Assembly (NCBI GenBank): GCA_946415665.1
Contig: CAMKTI010000107.1
Coordinates: 1 to 6,015, forward strand
Source of the DNA: an uncultured Clostridia bacterium
Lineage (GTDB): Bacteria; Bacillota; Clostridia; Lachnospirales; CAMVHY01
Reading direction: 5' to 3'
Length of the DNA: 6,015 nt
In this document: piece by piece, positions 1 to 5,348 of the stretch
Numbering within the stretch: position 1 is the stretch's first letter
Layout of the letters: each line of letters begins with the position of its first letter
Position numbers and translations under genes: made by a program
The notes under the pieces: generated by a model
Seen by the model: the letters and a program-made list of their open reading frames with translations, nothing else
Told to the model about the DNA's origin: nothing
The model's database searches: none

Positions 1-150
1 AAGATGGATAAAATGACATCGGATTAAATGCTGCACTTCTGGTTTATCATTTATTATTTTATTACTTTCCCTATCTTTGTTGGCACTGTCTAGCTTCTAT
101 TCTGCATCGTTTACATCAAATCTATGATATATTTTTTCTCCCGTTTTCAT
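1..150 (-). pseudogene. Possible remnant or 5' part of an unrecognised gene, broken by a TAG
   Basis: Read on the minus strand from an ATG at 150, the frame gives 17 residues (starting MKTGEKIYHRFDVNDAE), then a TAG at 99-97, then 32 more open codons to the window edge (KLDSANKDRES..., ending near CHFIHL). Both halves look protein-like and use mixed codons, unlike the homopolymer-rich spacer next to them, and the stretch is visibly less A+T-rich. A one-base change from AAG to TAG would explain the break. No good Shine-Dalgarno precedes the ATG. A second frame (ATG at 178, Lys/Asn-rich, stop at 124-122) overlaps its start, so a frameshift is also possible. I do not recognise the family. The alternative is chance openness over about 150 bases, so confidence is low. 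Confidence 0.22.
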
Positions 151-341
151 TTTTACTCTTTTTTTTATTTTTTTGCATTATATTTTATTTTATATATTAT
201 TTCTCTTTTTTATCTTTTTTTCGTGTGGACAGAGTCTAGTGAAAAAAATCAGAAAGAAATATTTTAAAAGCACGGAGTGAAGATCTGATTACAAATCAAT
301 CTTATTATGTAAACACAATTTTATTTTGTTTTACAAAAATA
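151..341. other. Gene-free T-rich spacer
   Basis: No frame here can be supported as a gene. The left half (about 151-225) is almost pure T/A with long T runs on the plus strand. The right half (about 226-341) is more mixed, includes an inverted repeat, and leads into the promoter of the 5'-nucleotidase gene. I looked for riboswitch-like conserved cores, tRNA and transposon ends and found nothing convincing. Confidence 0.6.
280..303. repeat. Imperfect inverted repeat, potential hairpin
   Basis: The arms are AAGAT (280-284) plus GATT (287-290), pairing with AATC (294-297) plus ATCTT (299-303). The loop is 3 bases and a small 2x1 internal bulge separates the two helices, giving nine base pairs in all. 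No clear T-run follows it on either strand, so it is not a typical terminator. It lies upstream of the predicted promoter of the 5'-nucleotidase gene and could be a protein-binding site or a chance structure. Confidence 0.3.
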
Positions 342-342
342 A

Positions 343-371
343 TATACACAATCTAATTTTTGTGATATAAT
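343..371 (+). promoter_or_regulatory. Predicted sigma-A promoter of the 5'-nucleotidase gene
   Basis: A perfect -10 box TATAAT lies at 366-371 and is preceded by TG one base upstream (363-364), which makes an extended -10. A 4-of-6 -35 box, TATACA, lies at 343-348 with the optimal 17-base spacer. Transcription would start near 378, leaving a leader of about 38 bases. This looks like a housekeeping promoter, not a sporulation one. It is a motif-based prediction only. Confidence 0.62.
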
Positions 372-377
372 AACAAC

Positions 378-390
378 GTTAATTTTTAAC
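378..390. promoter_or_regulatory. Short palindrome at the predicted start site, possible operator
   Basis: GTTAA (378-382), a TTT centre, and TTAAC (386-390) form a perfect 5+3+5 inverted repeat exactly at the predicted transcription start and before the ribosome binding site. That position would suit a repressor operator. Such short A+T-rich palindromes also occur by chance in a genome of this composition. Confidence 0.25.
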
Positions 391-415
391 AAAAAAATAA
401 AATGGAGATGTTTAT

Positions 416-2032
416 ATGTTGAAGCAAAAAAAGAAACACATATTTTTTTTATTGATTTGTGTTTTTGTCTTTGGTTTTTATTTTAATTTTAAAATTTGCG
501 TACAGGCAAAAGATTTTTATTTGACTGTGATTCATACAAATGATTCACACGGAACTGTATCGCACGAACCGTATATAAAAACTTTGGCTGAGCAGAAAAA
601 AAATAATGGCGAAAACGTTTTAATTTTGTCTGCTGGTGATTTATTTCATGGACAACTAATTGCTTCGCTATCGCGCGGAGAAAGCATATTAAATATATTT
701 AATACGGTCGGGTATAATTATATTGCAGCAGGAAATCATGATTTTAATTATGGGCTTGATAGATTAAAAGAAATTGAATCACAAGCAAAGTTTAAAATTT
801 TAGTTTCAAATCTTGTGGACAAAGCAACAGGTGCGAATATTTTTTTGCCGTATGAGATAAAAAAAATTAATGGCCTTAAAGTCGGAATTTTTGGACTTTC
901 GACACCAGAGACACTTGCAAAAACTTCTGGTCGAAAAAGTTTAGAGGGAACTGAATTTTTGCCACCGATCGAAACGGCAAAAAAAATTGTAAAAAAATTA
1001 AAATCGCAAGGTTGTAAAATAATTATTGCAATTACACATTTAGGTTTAGATGATGCGACGCTTTATGAAAATCGGAGTAATTCTCTGGCGGAAAATGTTC
1101 CCGAAATAGATTTAATAATTGACGGACATAGCCATACGGAATTAAAAAATGGTTTAGAAATTAATAACACTCTTATTGCGCAAACAGGAGAACATGGAAA
1201 TAATATTGGAGTTGTTGAATTAAAACTTAAAAAACGTGGCAAAAAATATGTAGGTTTAGAAAAAAAAGCTTATTTGATTAAAATGAGCGAACAGCAAGAT
1301 ATTTTACCTAATGAAAATGTTCTGAATGTGGTTGAGAAAGAAAATAAGAAAATAGAGGAGTTCACGTCAGAAAAAATTGGTGAGATAGGATTTGAATTAG
1401 ATGGAAAAAGAGAGCATACTCGTACGATTGAAACAAATTTTTTTGATTTGTTAACGGATGCCATTTTAGAAAAAACAAAATCCGATTTGGTGATCTTAAA
1501 CGGAGGAACAATTAGAGATTCGATTCAAGCCGGAGAAATTACGGTTGGTGATATCTATAAATCTTTACAGTTTGAGAATACGATTATCACTCAAAATATA
1601 AGCGGCAGAGAAATTTTAAAAGCTTTGGAATATGGTGTAAGTCAATATCCAAATGTTTTTGGCGGAAATTTACAAGTTGGCGGAATAAAATTCAAGTTTG
1701 ACCCAAATAAAAAAGCTGGCGAAAGAATTTATGATATTTGTTTTTTAGACAGTGGAAAAAAATTTGATTTGGATAAAGAATATAATTTAGCGACAACTAA
1801 ATTTACTTTTGAAGGCGGCGACGGATATGATATGTTCACAAAAAACGAAAGCTATGAAGAGCATGAGTCTATTCAAGAAATGTTGATTGAGTATATAAAA
1901 AATCATGATTTAGAAAAATATTGCGAAGTTCAAGATAGAATTGTTTTGCAGGAACAAAAAATTGAGCAGGTTCCTGAACCTGAAAATGAAATTAAGAACA
2001 AAGACGACGAAACCTTAAAAAACGTGTCTTAA
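416..2032 (+). CDS. Secreted bifunctional metallophosphatase / 5'-nucleotidase (UshA family)
   Basis: This 538-residue protein likely hydrolyses extracellular nucleotides or nucleotide sugars to nucleosides and phosphate for salvage. Residues 1-31 form a signal peptide: a Lys-rich start, a hydrophobic core, and likely cleavage after VQA. The N-terminal calcineurin-like metallophosphatase domain (about 35-290) shows the two-metal ligands in order: D43 and H45 (TNDSHG), D75 (AGD), N107/H108/D109 (GNHDF), H208 (THLG) and H238/H240 (GHSH), followed by TGEHG at 257-261. The C-terminal 5'-nucleotidase domain (about 318-510) has NGGTIRD at 362-368, with the substrate-binding Arg367, and GGDGY at 467-471. 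The last 25 residues are a charged tail without LPXTG or a transmembrane anchor, so release into the medium or loose wall association is likely. GGAG at 404-407 sits 8 bases before the ATG and fixes the start. The gene is monocistronic, with its own promoter upstream and a terminator at 2099-2130. The exact substrate is not readable from sequence. Confidence 0.93.
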   Translation: MLKQKKKHIFFLLICVFVFGFYFNFKICVQAKDFYLTVIHTNDSHGTVSHEPYIKTLAEQKKNNGENVLILSAGDLFHGQLIASLSRGESILNIFNTVGYNYIAAGNHDFNYGLDRLKEIESQAKFKILVSNLVDKATGANIFLPYEIKKINGLKVGIFGLSTPETLAKTSGRKSLEGTEFLPPIETAKKIVKKLKSQGCKIIIAITHLGLDDATLYENRSNSLAENVPEIDLIIDGHSHTELKNGLEINNTLIAQTGEHGNNIGVVELKLKKRGKKYVGLEKKAYLIKMSEQQDILPNENVLNVVEKENKKIEEFTSEKIGEIGFELDGKREHTRTIETNFFDLLTDAILEKTKSDLVILNGGTIRDSIQAGEITVGDIYKSLQFENTIITQNISGREILKALEYGVSQYPNVFGGNLQVGGIKFKFDPNKKAGERIYDICFLDSGKKFDLDKEYNLATTKFTFEGGDGYDMFTKNESYEEHESIQEMLIEYIKNHDLEKYCEVQDRIVLQEQKIEQVPEPENEIKNKDDETLKNVS

Positions 2033-2066
2033 AATTTAATATGGAATTAACTTAATAAAATAAAAG

Positions 2067-2086
2067 CCAGAGTTTAATTTGTCTGG
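2067..2086 (-). terminator. Weak second terminator hairpin behind the spoVA operon
   Basis: CCAGA and TCTGG arms enclose a 10-base loop. On the minus strand the hairpin is followed by a C and then a T-rich tail (from 2065 downwards), as expected for intrinsic termination of leftward transcripts. On the plus strand it is followed by A-rich sequence, so it should not stop the nucleotidase transcript. The stem is only five pairs, so at best it is a backup to the stronger hairpin at 2099-2125. Confidence 0.4.
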
Positions 2087-2098
2087 ATAATAAAAAAA

Positions 2099-2130
2099 GT
2101 CAGCTGAAAATATTTTTTAGTTGACTTTTT
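2099..2130. terminator. Bidirectional intrinsic terminator between convergent genes
   Basis: On the plus strand, 2099-2125 folds into a 12-pair stem with a 3-base loop. Two of the pairs are G-U, and the ends are GTCA and TGAC. Five T follow at 2126-2130, about 65 bases after the nucleotidase stop. On the minus strand the same hairpin keeps ten Watson-Crick pairs with two A-C mismatches and is followed by a run of seven T (2098-2092), about 30 bases after the spoVAE stop. It therefore serves both convergent units. Confidence 0.8.
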
Positions 2131-2155
2131 CGTTGCTAACTAAAAATAATTTTTT

Positions 2156-2509
2156 TTATTTCTCTTTTGGGTCAAAAATTAATGCGTTAATTAAACTAAA
2201 AATTACTGCTGCTGATATTCCTGCCGATGCTGATTTTAAACCTCCAGTTAAAATTCCGATTGCGCCTTCAGAATCTATTTCTTCTTTTACGCCGTTCGCT
2301 AATAAATTTCCGAAGCCGGGCAACGGTACACACGCTCCTGCTCCTGCATAATCAATTATTTTGTCATAAATATTTAATCCACCCAAAATACATCCTAACA
2401 CGACAAATAAAACTAATATTCGCGCTGAAGTAATTTTTGTTTTGTCTATTAAAATCTGCCCGATGACACAAATTAATCCTCCAACCCAAAATGCATTTAT
2501 ATAATTCAT
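2156..2509 (-). CDS. spoVAE: Stage V sporulation protein AE (SpoVAE/SpoVAEb), DPA channel membrane subunit
   Basis: This 117-residue inner-membrane protein is part of the SpoVA complex, which moves dipicolinic acid across the inner forespore membrane. It matches the SpoVAEb family over its full length, with the usual size. NAFWVGGLICVIGQ lies at 5-18, a second hydrophobic segment at about 30-47, YDKIIDYAGAGACVP with a Pro/Gly-rich loop at 48-65, and a C-terminal membrane segment at about 94-112 containing the conserved SAGISAA. It is a paralogue of SpoVAC two genes upstream. The ATG at 2509 is preceded by AGGCGGTGA (2522-2514), one mismatch from the ideal Shine-Dalgarno, and lies 27 bases after spoVAD, so it is co-transcribed. 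It is the last gene of the operon: no spoVAEa or spoVAF follows, only terminators. Family roles come from Bacillus work, and membrane topology is inferred from hydrophobicity. Confidence 0.95.
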   Translation of the reverse strand: MNYINAFWVGGLICVIGQILIDKTKITSARILVLFVVLGCILGGLNIYDKIIDYAGAGACVPLPGFGNLLANGVKEEIDSEGAIGILTGGLKSASAGISAAVIFSLINALIFDPKEK

Positions 2510-2536
2510 TTTTTCACCGCCTAAAAAAATTATTTG

Positions 2537-3568
2537 TTAATCATGATTTTCAATTGCAACAGCATAAGCAATTCCCGGAATACTTTCTCCTTGCTGAGAT
2601 GACAGCTGACTCATTAAAGCTCCTGTCGGCACAAATAAAATTTTATTTAAAACACCATCTTTTAATCTTTTATATAAATATCCTGCAAACGTAACAGCCG
2701 AACACGCACAACCGCTTCCACCTGAACCAATTTTTTGTTTTTCGATATCAAAAATTAATAAGCCACAGTCATTATAATTTCTTGTCATATCTATATTTTT
2801 TTCGCCAAACATTTTTACAACCAAATCATGCCCAATTTTTCCTAAATCTCCCGTAACTATCAAATCATAATAATCCGGCGAAATATTTAAATCCGACAAA
2901 TGCGAATAAATTACATCAAATGCCGCCGGCGCCATTGCTGCGCCCATATTATTTGCATCTTTTATTCCCAGATCAATTATTTTTCCCGGAGTAATCGCTG
3001 TTACACACGGCAATTTTTTATTTTTATCTTGATTTTTTTTGTCCGACAAGATAACAGAACCTTGTCCAGTGACAGTCCACGTCGAACTTGGCGGTCTTTG
3101 TGTTCCTAATTCCAATGGAAATCTAAATTGCTTTTCACTCGCACAAAAATGACTCGATGCACCAATTAAAATATTATTTGCGAAACCGCCGTCAATTAAA
3201 ATTGCGCCTAAACCTAATCCTTCACCAATTGTCGAACACGCTCCAAAAATTCCAAAGAACGGAATATTTAAATCACGAATCGCAAAATTCGAACCTGTAT
3301 TTTGATTTAATAAATCGCCTGAAATTACATAATCTATATCTTCTTGCGAAAAATTTGCTTTTTCTAACGCGCGCGCAAAAGTTTCTTTTGTTATTTTGCT
3401 TTCTGCTTTTTCCCACGAAATTTCTCCATAAAGCGAATCTTCCAAAATCAAATCAAAAAAATCTTTTAAAGGTCCTTCTCCTTCTTTTGGACCAACGGTT
3501 GACGACGTCGAAATAATATAAACTGGATTTTTAAATTTAATTGTTTGCTGCCTGATTTTTTTTTGCAA
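2537..3568 (-). CDS. spoVAD: Stage V sporulation protein AD (SpoVAD), DPA-binding thiolase-fold protein
   Basis: This 343-residue soluble subunit of the SpoVA complex has, in Bacillus, a thiolase-like fold and binds DPA at the membrane. Landmarks from the proposed start are NPVYI (14-18), VGPKEGEGPL (25-34), SWEKAESK (51-58), SGDLLNQ (83-89), GACSTIGEG (109-117, with Cys111 at the thiolase nucleophile position), a QRPP motif near 157-160 followed by TGQGSV, GSGGSGCACS (281-290) and QQGESIPGIA (325-334). All are family hallmarks and no domain is missing. I chose the TTG at 3568 as start. It is preceded by GGGAGG (3583-3578) at 9 bases, gives the usual family length (Bacillus about 338) and begins just before the conserved N-terminus. 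An upstream ATG at 3631 would add 21 atypical hydrophobic residues, overlap spoVAC and ignore the Shine-Dalgarno. It follows spoVAC by 34 bases. Confidence 0.96.
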   Translation of the reverse strand: MQKKIRQQTIKFKNPVYIISTSSTVGPKEGEGPLKDFFDLILEDSLYGEISWEKAESKITKETFARALEKANFSQEDIDYVISGDLLNQNTGSNFAIRDLNIPFFGIFGACSTIGEGLGLGAILIDGGFANNILIGASSHFCASEKQFRFPLELGTQRPPSSTWTVTGQGSVILSDKKNQDKNKKLPCVTAITPGKIIDLGIKDANNMGAAMAPAAFDVIYSHLSDLNISPDYYDLIVTGDLGKIGHDLVVKMFGEKNIDMTRNYNDCGLLIFDIEKQKIGSGGSGCACSAVTFAGYLYKRLKDGVLNKILFVPTGALMSQLSSQQGESIPGIAYAVAIENHD

Positions 3569-3583
3569 AAAATATCGCCTCCC
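3566..3583 (-). promoter_or_regulatory. Strong ribosome binding site and TTG start of spoVAD
   Basis: On the minus strand GGGAGGCG (3583-3576) lies nine bases (counted from GGAGG) before TTG at 3568-3566. The TTG is followed at once by the family-conserved N-terminus (QKKIRQQTIKFKNPVYI). The upstream ATG at 3631 lies inside spoVAC and has no such site. This decides the start of spoVAD. Confidence 0.85.
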
Positions 3584-3602
3584 AAAAAAAAAATTTAACT
3601 GC

Positions 3603-4049
3603 TTATAAACTAAAATAATAAAAAATCCCAACTATGACTGAAGCCAAAGTACTGTAAACAATTACTGGTCCCGAAATTAAAAACATTTTTGCCCCAACAC
3701 CGAAAATATATCCTTCTTTTTTAAATTCCAAAGCTGGAGCTGCAACCGAATTTGCAAAACCTGTAATCGGAACAATTGAACCGGCACCGGCAAATTTGCC
3801 AATTTTATCGTAAACTCCAAAGCCTGTTAAAATTACGCCAAAAAAAATTAATATGACCGAACAAAATGTTCTTGCAACATCAATTTCATATCCTAAGTTT
3901 AAAAAATAATTCGTAATAAATTCGCCGATTACACAAATTAATCCTCCGCTCCAAAACGCATTAAAGCAATTCAAAAATATATTTGTTTTTGGAGACATTT
4001 TTTCCACTGTGTCCTGATATTTTTTTTTGTCGATAAAATTATTTTTCAT
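3603..4049 (-). CDS. spoVAC: Stage V sporulation protein AC (SpoVAC), DPA channel membrane subunit
   Basis: This 148-residue integral membrane protein belongs to the SpoVA DPA transport complex. In Bacillus SpoVAC has been described as a mechanosensitive channel acting in DPA release. A hydrophilic N-terminus (1-23, including KMSPKT) precedes NAFWSGGLICVIGEF (30-44), a membrane segment at about 58-78, then GVYDKIGKFAGAGSIVPITGFANS (78-101) and a C-terminal hydrophobic region (about 114-145). These are the hallmark SpoVAC motifs, and the length equals the family norm of about 150. The start is the ATG at 4049 because AAGAGGGTGA (4064-4055) sits just upstream. The frame stays open up to 4175, but those 42 extra residues overlap the end of spoVAB and have no family match. 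It lies 82 bases after spoVAB, the largest gap in the operon, and 34 bases before spoVAD. Confidence 0.96.
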   Translation of the reverse strand: MKNNFIDKKKYQDTVEKMSPKTNIFLNCFNAFWSGGLICVIGEFITNYFLNLGYEIDVARTFCSVILIFFGVILTGFGVYDKIGKFAGAGSIVPITGFANSVAAPALEFKKEGYIFGVGAKMFLISGPVIVYSTLASVIVGIFYYFSL

Positions 4050-4107
4050 AAACTTCACCCTCTTAATAAATTCATTTTTTAGCAAACAAAATATTTTTTC
4101 ACAAGGA

Positions 4108-4137
4108 TACTTTTTCCAAACAAAATAATTTCTATTC
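4108..4137 (-). promoter_or_regulatory. Possible internal sigma-G-like promoter before spoVAC
   Basis: On the minus strand GAATA (4137-4133) matches the sigma-G -35 pattern G-A/C-A-T-A/G. After an 18-base spacer comes AAAAGTA (4114-4108), which keeps only the A at position 2 and the final TA of the -10 consensus (CATNHTA). It lies across the spoVAB stop codon and in the 82-base gap before spoVAC, so it could give extra transcription of spoVAC-AD-AE. The -10 is poor and chance matches are common at this base composition. Confidence 0.2.
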
Positions 4138-4560
4138 ATAAAATCCGGAAACAAAATAATAAACAAGCGAGCCAAACAATTTTCCTAACGCTATCGCAAA
4201 AATAAAATATTTTAATCCACTTTCAATTTTTGCGCGCCGAATTAAAATCGGAATCACATTTAAAATTTCTGCGAGCGACATCGCTAAACATCCATAAAAA
4301 ATTCCAATACAAAAACTTAATATCCCAACAAAAATTTTTGATGTTGGCAAATAATAATTTATTAAATTGGTCGAAGTTCCAAAGATTCCTCCAAAAATTA
4401 TTGCTTCTTCATAAAGATAAATAAATTTTTGTGTGTCAGTTTTATTTGCCAAACGCTCAACAATTCCAACTGTTGCAATAAAAGCAAAAACTGCGCCTGA
4501 AATAACTATGCCTGAACTAAATCCCAACATGATCAAAATTAATTTTTCTAGTAATTTCAT
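4132..4560 (-). CDS. spoVAB: Stage V sporulation protein AB (SpoVAB), membrane subunit
   Basis: This 142-residue hydrophobic protein matches SpoVAB of Bacilli (about 141 residues) in size, gene order and motifs. The N-terminal segment LGFSSGIVISGAVFAFIATVGIVERLA (12-38) is typical, followed by segments at about 53-69, 75-105 (including CLAMSLAEILNVIPIL at 91-106) and 114-138, suggesting four membrane spans. The short Arg/Lys-rich loop RRAKIESGLKY (108-118) should face the cytosol. SpoVAB is needed for SpoVA function in B. subtilis, but its molecular role is not settled. The ATG at 4560 overlaps the spoVAA stop as ATGA. No Shine-Dalgarno is visible upstream, so translation is probably coupled to spoVAA. 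Many clostridia lack spoVAA and spoVAB, so their presence is informative. Confidence 0.92.
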   Translation of the reverse strand: MKLLEKLILIMLGFSSGIVISGAVFAFIATVGIVERLANKTDTQKFIYLYEEAIIFGGIFGTSTNLINYYLPTSKIFVGILSFCIGIFYGCLAMSLAEILNVIPILIRRAKIESGLKYFIFAIALGKLFGSLVYYFVSGFYE

Positions 4561-5189
4561 GATTTTGTTTTCGCATTTTCATTTTTTATTGAATCGACAA
4601 GAGTGTCATGCATATCTTGATCGTACAAAGACATTTCAACTTCGATTGGTGTTGGATCGCTGGTAATTTTTTTTCCGCCAATATGATTAAAAAAAATTAT
4701 TATGCCCAATGATAATCCAATCGAATATGGAATCGTAATTATTTTTGGATTCGTAATTTCGATTTCACGCCCAAAAAAAATTTGATAATAATTTTTAAAT
4801 ACGTTTGGAATTTGTGCATCTGAATGAAAACTCATGATTGCCGTTGCTGAACCCATAAATAAAACTAGACAAACAAAAATAATTTTTAGCAAAAGCAAAA
4901 TTTTATTCGGACTTTTTTTTTCACCTGAATATTCAATTATGATATCTTGCTCGCCCAAATTTATTACGTGATAATTCTCATAATCTTTTTTTATCGCTTT
5001 GATAATATCCGCTATCGAGATTAAATAATTTTTTTTCGCCTCATTTTTATTTTTTATAGCCAAAATTTTTTTTTCACACAACTTTGGATAAATATTTTCA
5101 GGCGCAATAATTTCACAAATATCTTTTAAGCACACAAAATTTTTCCCTTCGATTAAAATTTTTTTATCAGCTTTGATATATATTTCCAT
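4557..5189 (-). CDS. spoVAA: Stage V sporulation protein AA (SpoVAA)
   Basis: This first gene of the operon encodes about 210 residues, against about 206 in B. subtilis. It has a cytosolic-type N-terminal domain (1-93, from MEIYIKADKK), with alternating short strands and a conserved ADIIKAI-type helix. Two membrane segments follow, at about 96-119 (to GSATAIMSFHSDA) and 150-170 (PYSIGLSLGIIIFFNHIGG). The segment SFHSDAQIP...YYQIFFG between them is characteristic of SpoVAA, and a polar acidic tail follows. SpoVAA is essential for DPA uptake in B. subtilis, although its exact role is unclear. Two starts are possible: ATG at 5189, used here, or TTG at 5195, two codons upstream. AGAAGATGAT (5207-5198), two mismatches from the ideal, sits slightly far from the first and close to the second. 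It overlaps spoVAB by four bases. A candidate forespore promoter lies at 5235-5264. Confidence 0.92.
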   Translation of the reverse strand: MEIYIKADKKILIEGKNFVCLKDICEIIAPENIYPKLCEKKILAIKNKNEAKKNYLISIADIIKAIKKDYENYHVINLGEQDIIIEYSGEKKSPNKILLLLKIIFVCLVLFMGSATAIMSFHSDAQIPNVFKNYYQIFFGREIEITNPKIITIPYSIGLSLGIIIFFNHIGGKKITSDPTPIEVEMSLYDQDMHDTLVDSIKNENAKTKS

Positions 5190-5234
5190 TTTCAAATCAT
5201 CTTCTGCTTTTATTTATTTTTTTTACTGCAAAAA

Positions 5235-5264
5235 TATTTTTTCCCATTTGAAATTTTTATATTC
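5235..5264 (-). promoter_or_regulatory. Candidate sigma-G/sigma-F promoter of the spoVA operon
   Basis: On the minus strand GAATA (5264-5260) fits the sigma-G -35 pattern fully (it reads TGAATA with the preceding base). After exactly 18 bases, AAAAATA (5241-5235) keeps the A at position 2 and the final TA of the -10 consensus CATNHTA. Transcription would start near 5228, about 35 bases before spoVAA. The B. subtilis spoVA operon is transcribed by sigma-G in the forespore, so position and family knowledge agree. The -10 lacks the leading C and the T at position 3, so this stays a prediction. Confidence 0.45.
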
Positions 5265-5286
5265 ATTACAAACAAACACATAAAAT
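5259..5286 (+). promoter_or_regulatory. Candidate sigma-E promoter of the LysM-CAP gene
   Basis: ATATT (5259-5263) fits the sigma-E -35 element. CATAAAAT (5279-5286) matches the -10 consensus CATACANT at all but one defined base. The spacing is 17 bases from ATA to CATA. Transcription would start near 5292, about 57 bases before the ATG. Sigma-E acts in the mother cell, where spore coat and LysM spore proteins such as SafA are made in B. subtilis. The -35 overlaps the -35 of the leftward candidate promoter. Confidence 0.45.
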
Positions 5287-5348
5287 TTTTTTTTCGTGCG
5301 CAAAATAAATTTGTTGTCAAAAAAAATAAAAGTCGAGGTGTAAAAAAA

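Noticed and set aside
226..260. Possible insertion-sequence end around the GTGGACAGAGTCTAG motif
   Set aside because: No matching inverted partner or target duplication is visible in the window, and no transposase can be recognised nearby.
226..341. Possible riboswitch or small RNA in the leader region
   Set aside because: No known riboswitch core is recognisable. The only structures are short hairpins, and the region lies upstream of the predicted promoter, so it would not be in the nucleotidase mRNA.
1270..1464. 64-residue minus-strand frame within the nucleotidase gene
   Set aside because: It is antisense to a complete, motif-rich gene, with a Ser/Phe-rich composition typical of reverse-complement artefacts.
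2121..2351. 76-residue plus-strand frame opposite spoVAE
   Set aside because: It starts inside the terminator region, is antisense to spoVAE, and its composition mirrors the complementary strand of that gene.
3157..3516. 119-residue plus-strand frame opposite spoVAD
   Set aside because: It is antisense to a well-conserved gene, has a low-complexity Leu/Asn/Lys composition, no ribosome site and no recognisable domain.
4050..4175. 42-residue N-terminal extension of SpoVAC from an ATG at 4175
   Set aside because: It overlaps the end of spoVAB, has no family match and bypasses the good AAGAGGGTGA site before the ATG at 4049.
5315..5320. Perfect TTGACA on the minus strand upstream of spoVAA
   Set aside because: No acceptable -10 box lies 16-18 bases downstream, so it is not a credible vegetative promoter.
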